Assembly (NCBI GenBank): GCA_037039925.1
Contig: JAXRKP010000348.1
Location: 20,001-84,000 of the forward strand
Length of the DNA stretch: 64,000 nt
Source of the DNA: Doris montereyensis
Taxonomy: Eukaryota; Mollusca; Gastropoda; Nudibranchia; Dorididae
Direction: 5' to 3'
The notes under the pieces were generated by a model. The model had not been told where the DNA came from and did not search any database. It worked only from the letters and a program-made list of their open reading frames with translations. A program made the position numbers and the translations under genes. Position 1 is the stretch's first letter. Every line of letters begins with the position of its first letter. Positions 34,441-57,742 of the stretch are shown here, one piece after another.

Positions 34441-34702
34441 GAGTATTGTCGTAAAGCAGGGTTGGTCAGGGAATGAATTCTATATTTATTTCATTTCACA
34501 TTTTCAGATATTATGCACAAGCCCAAAATAGTGATTCGCGTATTCACACGCAGTCCAATCACAGTGAACTCCGTGAAACAGAAAGAGAATAAGGGACATA
34601 ATCCAGAAAAATGAAATGCTATAGATCAGGAGTTCTTTAACTTTTTAGGCCGCGCCCCTTTGACACCATCAATCAGAACTGTCGCCTTCCTTGCCACATC
34701 TC

Positions 34703-36715
<2,013 letters not shown>

Positions 36716-37343
36716 CGTCTGTTCTATCTATCATCTAGTTCTCTATATATCTATCTATATTTATATTTATTTTTTATTTTTTATTTTTTATTATTTTTAT
36801 TTTTTTTAATTTTTTAATTTAAAAAAAATAATTATCCTCGTGGTGTTTGGGCAGTACATAAAGCCGAATATATATATATATCCATTGTATCCATTGTAAT
36901 AGTTTGTATTATCGGTCTTCACTCTCTTTAAGTAGTACAGGCGCGGCCGTTTCCGAAAGCACCTGACGTTACAAACGTACAAAACAATACACTATGATGT
37001 ATCAACCGTTAGCAACATCGGTAATATTCTCATAAAGTATGAAATTCCACTTTTTCCTCCTTTAAAACACCCCCGTTTTTTTATACGAGGCATTAGTTTA
37101 CATTTTAATGTCTTTTTATTATTTTCCTTCATGTCGTCCAAGGAGTGTTGTTGCTCAGATCCTCCTACTCAATCACCCAACCTTTGTGCCCCCTTTTGTG
37201 AACCCTCCTCGCCCCCTTTGGGGGAGGGGACGCCTCCCCCCCCCCCCCAACCCTTCAGTTTAAGAACCCCTGCTGTAGATCAATCCCATCACCGAGCGTA
37301 GTTCTTGTATCGATACCGCAGTTATTTATAAAACAAAAGACAA
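36716..37343. other. Intergenic, no gene seen
   Basis: AT-rich with a (TTTTTA)n patch near 36760-36830 and a C run at 37237-37250. Nothing coding is recognised. Confidence 0.5.
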
Positions 37344-37475
37344 ACTAGCCACAGTCGAATGAAGACAATAAGAAAGAAGTGACACCTCTACCAATGAAGA
37401 CAGAATAGATAAGACGTGACGTTTCGGGTATAGAAGTACAAATATAACCTTTCGTCAGATAACGGTTATGAACAT
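37344..37475 (-). mobile_element. Repeat with hammerhead-like core, copy 1
   Basis: It is homologous to 59175-59285. The plus strand has 'gtgacgtttcgggta' and 'ctttcgtcag', so the minus strand reads CTGACGA (core at 37452-37458) and, after ~25 nt, GAAAC (37421-37425). CTGANGA...GAAA is the conserved core of hammerhead ribozymes carried by Penelope-like retroelements. Helices I and III are poorly formed, so activity is doubtful. Confidence 0.45.
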
Positions 37476-37574
37476 CCGAGGCTAAATTTCCTTTGGCGGC
37501 CGCAGAATTTTATTTAAAAAAATGTAATGGATTGACTATCAAAACTCCGTCCCTCACCCACCCACCCCCACATA

Positions 37575-38022
37575 CACTTACACACACACACACACACACA
37601 TGTACAGACATACATACACACATACATACATACATACATACGTCCATAGATACATATATAGCCTACATACATACATACATACATACATACATACATACAT
37701 ACATACATACATACATACATACATACATACATACATACATACATACATACATACATACATACATACATACATACATACATACATACATACATACATACAT
37801 ACATACATACATAATACATATACATACATACATACATACATACATACATACATACATACATACATACATACATACATACATACATACATACATGCACACA
37901 CATACATACACAAGGGCCTACATACGTACAACAATTTAAACAGACATACAACCTACACAAGGGCCTACATACGTACAACAATTTAAACAGACATACAACA
38001 TACATGAACATACATACATACA

Positions 38023-38056
<34 letters not shown>

Positions 38057-38290
38057 CATACATACATACAGACAGACAGACAGACAGACATACATACATA
38101 TACATACATACAGACAGACAAATATACATACATACCTAATACATGCATGCATACATACATACATACATACATACATACATACATACATACATACATACAC
38201 ATACATACATACATACATACATACATACATACATACATACATACATGCACACATCCATACAAAAATGCATACATACACACACACAGGCTA
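37575..38290. repeat. (CATA)n microsatellite complex
   Basis: Two long runs (about 37610-37915 and 38010-38250) of CATA tetranucleotides, with CAGA and (CA)n variants. A duplicated linker 'caagggcctacatacgtaca' occurs at about 37911 and 37957. Both strands stay open as Tyr-Ile-His-Thr or Val-Cys-Met-Tyr repeats; these are not genes. Confidence 0.95.
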
Positions 38291-38460
38291 CATACACAAA
38301 CATGGACCCATTACAGTAATCAAACCCTGTATATCCCATTAATCTGCGACATATGGTCTTGATTGTCCTCATCTTTGGCTCTGTTTCTCCACTACACCCA
38401 ACACGCGAGTTTGTCAGCATCGGTCACATGACATCAGAGGGACAAGTAGAATATTAATAA

Positions 38461-38569
<109 letters not shown>

Positions 38570-38603
38570 TGGGGTCGATATAAAAAAAGATGGGAGGAAT
38601 AAT

Positions 38604-38770
38604 ATGGAGGAAGTATTTGGAGAAGAGAAAAAAACAATAACAGAAGCAGGAAGAGTGGCACATGACAGAGAGGCATTCAGAGGTGCTGCCAGGGATTCAC
38701 GTCCTGCGGGATATGCAGTTGATGATGGTGGTGATGATGATGGTTATGATGATAATGATTCAACAACATC
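38604..38770 (+). mobile_element. Possible LINE 3'-end fragment
   Basis: A short frame includes GRVAHDREAFRGAARD, resembling the 'DR..WR..V' C-terminal pattern of some non-LTR retrotransposon proteins. It is followed by a (GAT)-rich stretch such as often ends LINEs. The similarity is short and the call is weak. Confidence 0.3.
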
Positions 38771-39330
38771 AATTAATGAATTTGAGGGGATTCACTGACT
38801 TGCGTTTTTTTGCAGATTCGAAATTCCCACAATAAAAAACGAGATAATTTGAAATCTACTGTTTTCTCTGTGCCGTTAACAAACCCACACCCTCCCCCTT
38901 TCCCCCGCCCAAAAACCCAACAAAAGAAAAAATCACCCCTCCCCTCAACCAAAACCTTCCACACCCTGTGCTGGAGGTCTTGTCAAAGTTAATAGAACAG
39001 GGTTGCAGGGGCGGGGGAGGGGAAGTGTTGTGTGTGTGTGTGTGGGGGGGGGCATTCTGCACACAATCTTCGCTTCTTTATTTTTTGCCTACACACCAAA
39101 CCTCTACATATTGCATCCATTACGGTCAACTCAGCACCCTACATCTGTTATGTCAAGAAAAGTTAGTGCATCCCAAAAAAACGGGTGAAAGAAGTGCATC
39201 TGTAATAAATAAATAGATTTTACATGAACTAAATTTAGCATTCGAACACGATAAGCATGTTTTAATTTGTCCGTGCCAAAATAATGTATTTAGCCGACGC
39301 CCCCTTTGACAAAATATGATTTTCTTTTGC
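38771..39330. other. Intergenic, no gene seen
   Basis: Purine/pyrimidine-biased DNA with a G-rich patch at 39001-39055; no coding similarity. Confidence 0.5.
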
Positions 39331-39539
39331 AGCCGGAAGTAGTATGGCCGGTGACAGCTGACACTGCCTGACACATCAACAGCACTCTGCAAACTGAGTC
39401 CAGAAGACAGATCATAATAAAGTTTCCTCAACGAACATTTATAATTTTATACGGCATTGAACCTAGCATGCCATATCCGATGTGTGTTTGACGTAACGTG
39501 AGAGTGTTTATGGTTAATGTTTAATCGTTCATTTTCAAC
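39331..39539 (+). promoter_or_regulatory. Putative AP3S promoter / 5' UTR
   Basis: CCGGAAGT at 39333-39340 is a strong ETS-family site and is followed by 'agtatggccgg', a YY1-like word. This pair is typical of TATA-less housekeeping promoters and lies ~200 bp before the AP3S start codon. The transcription start itself is not visible. Confidence 0.5.
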
Positions 39540-49031
<9,492 letters not shown>

Positions 49032-49065
49032 GGAGAGAGGAATGTTTTAATTTTGCCAGCCGTTA

Positions 49066-49070
<5 letters not shown>

Positions 49071-49108
<38 letters not shown>

Positions 49109-49142
49109 TCTCTCACTCTCTTTTCTTTTCTCTCTCTCTGTG
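49071..49142. repeat. (CT)n microsatellite
   Basis: About 70 bp CT with occasional CA and CTTTT. Confidence 0.95.
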
Positions 49143-49240
49143 TCATATTGAGCAATGCTATATACTGGTAGTGTTAGTTTTATGATCGTACTAGCTGTGT
49201 ATCATGTCAGTTTTTGTCTCCCCACCCTCTATACTAATTT

Positions 49241-49614
49241 ATAGCTGCCAACCAGTGCATAAAAAAAACCCATGTTTAATATGTTTTGTTTTTTTTGCTT
49301 TGAGTCCGAAAGTTTTGATATTTGCCTTGAAAAGTATGTAGTAAGGATTAACAGTATATGAGGATTAAGAGTAATTTTTGTTTAAAGAAAGTTTAAGTCA
49401 ACGGCAGAAACTCTGAGAGCTTGCGAGGTGAAAGTTTGGAAAGCGCCATTCTGAGTTGTGCAAAACTAGCATCGTGGCGTCGTCCGAAAAGACCAAGCGA
49501 TCGGCAGACTCTTCGTTATTTACCTTAAAATGGGAGTTAATCTCGAGCTAGTTAGAATTAATTTGCACGGTCAAGAGTCTTGTTTATCTCGATTTGAAAA
49601 GGGTTGGCAGCTAT
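49241..49614. mobile_element. M1 MITE with 13-bp perfect TIRs
   Basis: 'atagctgccaacc' at the left end is the exact reverse complement of 'ggttggcagctat' at the right. The 374-bp element is homologous to 22456-22826, including 'agtgcataaa', 'aggattaac'-like and 'agttagaattaatttg' internal words. Confidence 0.85.
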
Positions 49615-50337
49615 GCTAATTGAATTTATTACACTGTGATGTCATCTTGTTGTCCCTAGCTAGCACTTAGATGTGGTAGGCTAGTTAACACACTTACAAC
49701 ACGTGTCCACACCCCCAGTTGTTCTCTCCTTTCACCCCTTTCGTCTCTTAACTAACGACTACACACTTACTTACTTACCAACGAACGTGTGCAATGAAAT
49801 TCAATTGTTAGTTGGTTTCTCTTCTAGGTTTTTTTCCCTCCTGATCGCTTCCTCCTCCTCCTCTCCACCCTTCCCCCGATTTCCCGATTCCCCAGTTTCC
49901 TCATGTAATCTTCCTGACAAATCGCTTATTGACCAAACTTCTCCCTTCTTTTCTTTTTTTTTTTTGCCACGCCTCCTCCTATCGTAATGATACATGTCAC
50001 ATTTCTTTGGCCCGCAAACATCCTGTGTGCTTTATGCAATGAATGCCTAAAACAACCACAAGCGATTGTTCTGATCTGGCAGATAATTGTCGCAGTAGAT
50101 AAAATAAAATTCACACCAAAAGTATAGCTAGCTGTCAGTTTGTCTTTTTTTCTTTCTTTTAAAAATTATTAATTGAGATTTTTTCTTGCGTGTGTAAAGT
50201 TGTTAAATTTTTTTCTATTTTTTTTTCCCCTCCATTAAAGCAATACTAAAACTTTCAGATCGCTGATATTCCTTTTTAGATAATGTTTATAACAACTACC
50301 TTTGTTACACCGTCGACTTTAATCTGCCATCAGCTTT
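49615..50337. other. Non-coding, no feature seen
   Basis: C/T-rich on the + strand at 49690-49980, then mixed. No exon similar to the AP3S C-terminal tail is found. Confidence 0.5.
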
Positions 50338-50545
50338 CAGTTGTGGTTGGTTGGCAGTAACAGGTGCTACTGTGTAGGCCCTCCTCCCTCTTTTCCTGTC
50401 TGTGACACTCCTTTCACGTCTATTACGTCTTGCATTATTATTGTTGCGTTTTTCCCTCTCAACTCTCCCTGCAAAATCACCGTAAATGGTGTGGTGGAGA
50501 GGGGCAGAGGGGAGGGGGCACATCGCTATGAAACTACTAACAAAA
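50338..50545 (+). mobile_element. Diverged S2 SINE copy
   Basis: 'ggttggcagtaacaggtgct' and 'taggccctcctccctctttt' then 'aaatcaccgtaaatggtgtg' match the S2 order, but the tail is altered. Confidence 0.55.
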
Positions 50546-50599
50546 TAGACCAGGCAGAGTCAGCTTTTTTTTTGGTTTGGGTGCTTGGGTGAGAAATCG

Positions 50600-51215
50600 T
50601 ATGGTTTTTTTTTGTTGTTCTCCATCCGTTAGAACAATTCTGGTTATGTTTTCTTTGTTTTTGGGTTCGTGAACATCTCTTTCCTCTCATCCGTAAGAAG
50701 AATTCTGGTTATGTTTTTCTTTGTTTTGGGATGATAAACATATCTTTCCTCTCATGTGTAAGAAGAAGTCTGGTTATGTTTTCTTTGTTTTGGGATGATA
50801 AACATATCTTTCCTCTCATCTGCAAGAAGAATTCTGGTTACGTTTTTTTTGTGTGGGTTCATAAACATCTCTTTCCTCTTATCCGTAAGAAGAATTCTGG
50901 TTATGTTTTTCTTTGTTTTGGGTTCATAAACCCTCTCTTTCCTCTCATCCGTAAGAAGAATTCTGGTTATGTTTTCTTTGTTTTGGGTTCATAAACCTCT
51001 CTTTCCTCTCATCCATAAGAAGAATTCTGGTTATGTTTTCTTTGTTTTGGGTTCATAAACCTCTCTTTCCTCTCATCCGTAAGAAGAAGTCTGGTTATGT
51101 TTTCTTTGCTTTGGAATGTTTTCCTTTTAGGTAAGAAGAATTCTGGTTATATTTTCTTTGTTTTCGGGTGATAAATCTCTCTTTTGCTCTAAGCCGTAAG
51201 AGGAATTATGGTTAT
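50600..51215. repeat. 64-bp minisatellite
   Basis: About nine units of 'aagaagaattctggttatgt', 'tttctttgttttgggttcat' and 'aaacctctctttcctctcat'. Single-unit variants ('ggatgataaacatatc') lie in the left part. Confidence 0.95.
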
Positions 51216-51544
51216 ATGAGTTTGGTTTTTGTTGTTTGTTTGTTTTTAAAATTAAAATTTTTCTATATTTAGTATAGATCTATATCATTGAAAGCTTATT
51301 TTTATGTGATAGTTTGTATGAACTTGAAAATTGTTAATGCTGAACACATCATTTTGGGCCTTGGTCGTTATTTGCATTAAAATTCTCAGTGTTAATAAGA
51401 TTGTATATGTATATAGAATTTAATTTTTTAATAATTGATAAACCGTTCATGTTGTTTCCATTTTTTGTTGTTGTTGTCGTTGTTTATTTTCACGAAGCTA
51501 TCCCTTTTGCTGTTCATAAATGGTTTTTTAGAGATCAGGCTGGG

Positions 51545-52770
51545 ATTCAATCACAGATTTCTGTGGCCAGTTTCAGTTAAATGGTGTGAAAGTTTTTTTT
51601 ATTCATTGTAGCCAGTCTCAGTCAAATGATGTGAGTACTTGTTCGTTGTAACCAGTCTCAGTCAAATGATGTGAAAGTACTTGTTCGTTGTAACCAGTCT
51701 CAGTCAAATGATGTGAAAGTACTTATTCATTGTAACCAGTCTCAGTCAAATGATGTGAAAATACTTATTCATTGTAGCCAGTCTCAGTCAAATGATGTGA
51801 AAATACTTATTCATTGTAGCACTCTCAATCAAATGATGTGAAAGTACTTATTCATTGTATAGTCAATCAAATGATGTGAAAGTACTTATTCTTTATGTCA
51901 AATGATGTGAAAGTACTTGTTCATTCTAGTCAGTCTCAGTCAAATGGGGAGTGCTTGTTCCTTGTAGCCACAATCAAATGATGTGGAAGTACTTATTCTT
52001 TAGTCACTCTCAATCAAATGATGTGAAAGTACTTATTCATTGTAACCAGTCTCAATCAAATGATGTGAAAGTACTTATTCATTGTAACCAGTCTCCAATC
52101 AAATGATGTGAAAGTACTTATTCTTTGCATCCTCAGTCAAATGATGTGAAAATACTTATTCTTTGTAGCTAGTCTCAATCAAATGATGTGAAAGTACTTT
52201 TTCTTTGTAGTCACTCTTATTCAAATGATGTGAAAGTACTTATTCTTTGTAGTCACTCTTATTCAAATGATGTGAAAGTACTTATTCTTTGTAACCACTC
52301 TTATTCAAATGATGTGAAAGTACTTATTCTTTTGTAGTCACTCTTATTCAAATGATGTGAAAATACTTTTAGTCACTCTTTGTGGCTAGTCTTATTCAAA
52401 TGATGTGAAAGTACTTATTCTTTATAGTCACTCTTATTCAAATGATGTGAAAGTACTTATTCTTTTGTAGTCACTCTTATTCAAATGATGTGAAAGTACT
52501 TTTTCTTTGTAGTCACTCTTATTCAAATGATGTGAAAGTATTTATTCTTTGTTGTCACTCTTATTCAAAATGATGTGAAAGTACTTTTTCTTTGTAGTCA
52601 CTCTTATTCAAATGGTGTGAAAGTACTTATTCTTTGTTGTCACTCTTATTCAAATGATGTGGAAGTTCTTATTCTTTGTAGCCAGTCTCAATCAAATGGT
52701 GTGAAAGTACTTATCCTTTGTGGCTAGTTTCTGTCAAACAGTATGATCGGGAAAGTACTAATTCTTGTTT
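51545..52770. repeat. 42-bp minisatellite
   Basis: About 28 units with the invariant 'tcaaatgatgtgaaagtact'. The left half has 'gtaaccagtctcag' linkers and the right half 'gtagtcactcttat', so subtypes are spatially ordered. Confidence 0.95.
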
Positions 52771-53249
52771 GACCAGCCTCATATTCCAGCTTCTAGACAC
52801 AATGCATGTCTTTATTTTTACATGCTGTTATCGAATGTCACTTATTGGTCTGATGTGGCTTAAAATCTGAGCCGATAATGTGAACAGAACCGTCTTTGCT
52901 TTTCAGAGCTCACATGAAAGAGCAAATGTAAAATATGTATCTGCTGCGTCTGAGATGGCAATTTACAGGAGTCCTGTGGCTGGTCCTAGACAAGTGTGCT
53001 TGAATGATTTTTAAAAATATATTTTTACCCTCTGCATTGTTTTTAAATATTATATCTATAATACATTTAACCTGTTGCAGTTGATTTTTTATCAAGAAAA
53101 ATAATAGCAAAACAAACAAACAAACAATGGAGTTTTTTCCTTTATGGCTGGGCCCACAGCACTCTGAAGACTTTAAAAACATCTCAAGGCTCTCCTAAAA
53201 TTTTGTCGGGATTTTCCTACTTAAAAAAAAAATCCTCTCAGAAGAATAT

Positions 53250-53400
53250 CTTAAACTCATCATGGACTTAGCTCCTGAGATCTAGGCATATGGTGGATAG
53301 GGTGATCGCATATGATGGACAGGGTGATCACTGCATATGATGGACAGGGTGATCACCACATATGGTGGAAAGGGTAAATTGTGATGAACCACGACTCAGC
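53250..53400 (+). repeat. S2 tail with a short tandem expansion
   Basis: After 'cctgagatctaggcatatgg' the piece 'catatgatggacagggtgat' is repeated: four ~23-28 bp units before the normal S2 end 'aagggtaaattgtgatgaa'. It is an S2 SINE whose tail segment has multiplied. Confidence 0.8.
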
Positions 53401-54780
53401 CCAACAACGTTCTCTCAGTTGTATATGCATTATGACAGACTTTGTGGTTCCAGTCCACACCTAAACTTCCATTAAAAACATTTTTAAAGCACAGTTACTT
53501 GGCGTGCCGTCGGTGTCAAATTGGAGAAGAGATATGGACACGGACCTGAAAAAAGGGGGTATGGGGGGGAGGAGCTTACTTCAAGTTAAATGAATTATCA
53601 GCAGCGCTTTCTGAAATATTATGGGTCGTTGTGCGAGTGAGAATTTATTAGCTTGTGCGCCTGTCCAGATCTCTTAGACAACTCCTCCTTAGGCTCTCCT
53701 GTCATTTTTTTGTGTTGTGTTTTGCTGAGTGCTATGGGCCCTGCAAGCATCTGAAGCGTTAAAGGTGTAAAGGCTTATATAATGCTGTGTTTTTAATACC
53801 AAGTGGTACAGTGCTTTTCCTGATTGGTCAAGAGACTCTCTCTCTCTCTCTTCATGAAACCACTGCCATGCCAGGGAATGTCACCAGAGATTTTGTTTTG
53901 TTTTTGTTTTGGTTTGGTTTGCTGCCGGGACTGGTAATTTCATCTTGGGTTTGCTTGATGAGATTGTGGGCGTTTGTTGTTTCATTTCTGTTTGTCCATT
54001 ACTTTCTGTTTGTCTCTAATAGGTCAGACAGAGGTCGTGCATTTTTTTTCACAGAGGGTTTTATTCAGTTGATTCGTTTGTTTCGTTTCGTTTGTTTGTT
54101 TTATGATTTTTTGAAATATAATAATGCTCTATTGATTATAATTATTTTTTTTTTTGATCTTGTGGTCTCATTTTTTTTCTTTTTAGGTTTGTTTTTTTAA
54201 AACATTTTTTTACAGTAATTTGATGTGTGAATTCGGATTTAGAAGGAAACAAATGAATTTGTAATTTTTTACAATTCACTTAAAAGCAAGGAGAATTTGA
54301 TGGAGGTGCAAGAATGGATGACTCATTTCCATTGTTCTCTAGGGAGAAATAAGTTATTTTCTCCATGTCTGACTTACCTTCAGCTTCAGTATAATTAATC
54401 CATCCCCCCTTTCACCCCCTTCCAACAGCCCCAGCCCGTACTAAAAGCAAACCCAAGCAAATTTTATTTTGTCAGAGCAAAACTATGTGTATAAGTTATT
54501 GACTTGGGCAGTTTGGTATTCATTTTATGACTGTGTCCATTTTAGTCATGGTCATCTTTTTCATCATCATCATGTCAATGTATATCGTTTTATGATTATC
54601 TTCCACAAGGCCATGTCTTCATTATCATCACCATCGTCTTCATCATCATCATCATCAACATTGTCTTCATCATCATCATCATCACCATCGTCATATCTCT
54701 CTGAATATGATTGTGTCGAACAAGATCATATCAACATCATCATCATCATCATCATAATCATACCTGTCTGAATATGTGAT
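53401..54780. other. T-rich non-coding region with (CAT)n
   Basis: From ~53700 the + strand is T-rich, like the domain after GNAQ. A (CAT/ATC)n tract lies at 54555-54760. No coding feature. Confidence 0.5.
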
Positions 54781-56230
54781 TTTATGAGTTCTCGCCCTCT
54801 TTCTCTCTCTCGTTCCCTCTCTTTCTCATCTATCTGCCCCACCTCCAATTCCTCCCCCTCCCCCTTCCACCTTCTTTCCTTACCCCCCCCCCCCCTCCCC
54901 GCCTTCCTCCCTTCTTCCCAACAGAGCTCAAATATTCCCACCTTGGTAATTACGTTTGACATTTTGTTTTATGTCTTTTTTCCCCCCTTTCTTCTTCTTC
55001 TTCTCCTTATTTAAAAAAAATTGAAACGCTTTATCACAAAGGAGCAAGTTCCGAGGACGTCGTGATAGGGATTGATGGCGGATGTGGAGTCCGAATTTGC
55101 TCTTTTGCTTTCAAACATTTTGAAAACTAATGTTTTAAAAAAAAATATATAATTACATATAATTACTTTTTTCCCCTTTGCTTTTAATTTCGTCTTTGTG
55201 TATGAGTTGTTAGTGCGAGAAAACAAAACGATGACAAACAAAGCAAATTTACATGGAGGGGCGGAGGGGCGAGGCTGGGGGAGGGGGATCTAAAGAACAG
55301 GAAAAGCAATTTAAAAGAAAAAAAAAAAGTGACTTCTATGAAGAGAGGATGATAAGTAACGAGATAAAGTTTTCTAGAAACGATTTGTCGGAAGAGTTCC
55401 AACTTTGGGGAATTTTGTGGCGGCAGGCAGTCTCTTAATCTTAATTTTGGCGTTTCACTGATACTGTAATAATAGTGAAAAGCTTTTAATAAAAAGGGGG
55501 AAACAATGTTAATCCTACATGTATTTCTTTTTTAGTTTCTGTGTAAAGGAAAGGGCTGACACATCCATAGGTATTTTTAAACTCATTTTCTTGAGCTTTT
55601 AAAAAAAGGAAGAAAAAAAAAAAGAAGGAATGTAAAAAGAAAAAAAAAACCAAAATAATTTCACGAATCCGCGTTCGTGTTTTTTTTTATCTGCAATCGA
55701 GCGAATACTTTTTCATTATTGACTTTTCATATTTTCGTTCTTTTAGACAAAACAGATAATTGTTTATTTGCTTGTTTTTCTTTTTCCTTATTGGACTTCC
55801 CAGTTTTGTCTTTTATTTATTGATTTTTATTATCACTCATGATTATTTATTGATTTTTATTATCACTCATGATTATTTATTGATTTTATTATCACTCATG
55901 ATTATTTATTGATTTTTTTTACTGCTCATGTTCGTCGTTGTTTCTGTTTGGTTTGACTTAGCCCAACTTTGTTTTTGTTTTGTCTTTTGGTTCCTTGCTC
56001 CATTGTAAAAATTATCCACGTTTTTGTTATTTCATTTTTGTCTCCATTTCATTTAAATGTTTATTATTGAATTACTTTCTTTCCATTTTGCAGATGACGG
56101 ATTTCTCGACTTAATGTCATTTTTCAACTGTTTTTTTCTTTCTTTGTAATATTTTGCCTTGCAGGATGCGCTCATTTTTGTTCTCTTCATTCACGTATAC
56201 TCACTCCCCTCTTTACTTGTTATTTATTTA
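54781..56230. other. T-rich non-coding region
   Basis: Pyrimidine-rich and T-rich stretches. AATAAA at about 55487 could serve as a poly(A) signal. A short 3.5-unit repeat of ~31 bp lies at 55800-55920 ('tttattatcactcatgatta'). No exon is recognised. Confidence 0.45.
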
Positions 56231-56247
56231 TTTCGTTAAGTTATTTA

Positions 56248-56249
<2 letters not shown>

Positions 56250-56280
<31 letters not shown>

Positions 56281-56371
56281 TGTACTTGGCGTAATCCGTC
56301 TTTATGGGGTGGGGGGTGGGGGTATTTTATAAAGTGTGCAAAGGTGACTTTACTTTCACACACACACACAC

Positions 56372-56441
<70 letters not shown>

Positions 56442-56511
56442 ATACATGAATGTATAAATAGATAGGTAGGTAGATAGATAGATATATAAAGAGACAGACA
56501 GGCAGGGAGTA

Positions 56512-56578
<67 letters not shown>

Positions 56579-56603
56579 GTTGCTGCCTACTTGCTGCTGC
56601 TGC

Positions 56604-56640
<37 letters not shown>

Positions 56641-56726
56641 CTGCTGCTGCTGCTGCTGCTGCCTGCTGCTGCTGCTGCACTGCTGCTGCTGCTGCTGCTA
56701 CTGCAGCAGCAGCAGCAGCAGCAGCA

Positions 56727-56779
<53 letters not shown>

Positions 56780-56845
56780 ATATGTTTTTGACTACCACTA
56801 CGTCCACCACCCTTACTTTTGTCTTTCTTTCTTTCTTTCTTTTTT

Positions 56846-56885
<40 letters not shown>

Positions 56886-56900
56886 TCCTTCTTTCCTTCT
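56250..56900. repeat. Cluster of microsatellites: (GT), (CA), (TAC), (CTG)/(CAG), (TTTC)
   Basis: In order: (GT)n 56252-56277, (CA)n 56358-56440, (TAC)n 56511-56577, (CTG)n with a central (CAG)n inversion 56580-56772, and (CTTT)n 56818-56890. Long poly-Ala, poly-Leu or poly-Gln frames here are translations of these repeats. Confidence 0.95.
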
Positions 56901-56924
56901 TTCTCTCCCTTCTTTCTCTATCAG

Positions 56925-57042
56925 TTCCCATTCTACCTTCCGGTGTATGGGTTTAGATGTCCGAAAAATAATCTTTTTCCAGGCTGCCATGTCCTGACAT
57001 TTTCTGTTTCCTTCCGTAAAGTTAATTTTCTGCTTCAATGCC
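56925..57042 (-). mobile_element. Inverted copy of the 21050-21165 repeat
   Basis: The minus strand reads 'aaacagaaaatgtcaggaca', 'tggcagcctggaaaaagatt' and 'ccatacaccggaaggtagaa', matching 21060-21160. A LINE origin is possible but not shown. Confidence 0.45.
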
Positions 57043-57469
57043 TCTTTTATGTTATCCTCTTCTTACTTTCTCCGAGGTCTGCTTTTGGTCTTTCAACTTG
57101 GGTTTTAGCACTGTATATTTGATTTAGCTATTCTATTGTCCCTCATTTATGTTTACACGTCCAAACCATCCGAGTTGATTTATTTCTCATCTTAGTTTTT
57201 TTTTTTTAATGCAATTTGCTTTGGTTTTGATTCTCTTATCGTTGTGACTTTTGTCTGTAGGCTACGTGTACTTCGTCATTTAGAGTTAGAGAAGCTATGG
57301 AGGTCTGCTTTTTTAAGCATAGCATCGTGATTACACTGCGGTGTAGTCCTTATTTCAATATAGTTCCACTACGGCAGTGTGATTTTAGTATTTGAGAGAG
57401 ATTGTTTACTGTTGTTGTTGTAAAGTAAAAAAAAAAAAAAGAAGAAGAAAATAAAATTGAAGTTTTTTC
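57043..57469. other. Non-coding, no feature seen
   Basis: T-rich with no recognisable gene. A short 'gttgttgttgtaaagtaaa' then A run ends the stretch. Confidence 0.5.
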
Positions 57470-57742
57470 TTCAAGGCCTTTGAGCGTGAAGCGCAACAGG
57501 CGATAATAATTTTAGAAAAGCTCCTGGACAGGACGCTAGCCTGACGCATGTTTTACTCCCAAGCTAGCGCACCTGGATAGAGTGAGGGTGGGGGGGGGGG
57601 TGGGGGACGTAAGGTGAGTGTCTTTCCGAAGGAACACAACATCGGCGGACGGACCTAGCTTTTGCTAGGATTCGAACCCGGACCTCATGATCCCCCAACC
57701 CCCCCATGTCCGGCAGCCTAACCGCTCGGCCACCGACTCCAC
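57470..57742 (-). mobile_element. S3 SINE, well preserved
   Basis: Contains 'cttcaaggcctttgagcgtg', 'caacaggcgataataatttt', 'ctcctggacaggacgctagc', a G run, 'gtgtctttccgaaggaacac' and 'gctaggattcgaacccggac', ending 'ctaaccgctcggccaccga'. On the minus strand the end reads GGTGGCCGAGCGGTTAG, a close match to tRNA-Ser/Leu A-box regions, followed by the B-box GGGTTCGAATCC. Confidence 0.85.

Noticed and set aside
37493..38420. Overlapping frames on both strands at the CATA array, up to 256 codons
   Set aside because: Tetranucleotide repeats translate to Tyr-Ile-His-Thr or Val-Cys-Met-Tyr without stops; not coding.
51545..52770. 42-bp repeats as a CRISPR-like array
   Set aside because: The 'spacers' are themselves repeated variants, and the context is eukaryotic.
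56327..56931. Poly-Gln, poly-Ala and poly-Leu proteins
   Set aside because: They are six-frame translations of CTG/CAG, TAC and CA microsatellites with no flanking unique coding sequence.
57690..57742. Functional tRNA-Ser/Leu gene on the minus strand
   Set aside because: Only A- and B-box-like parts are present and a SINE body follows; the acceptor and anticodon arms are not complete.
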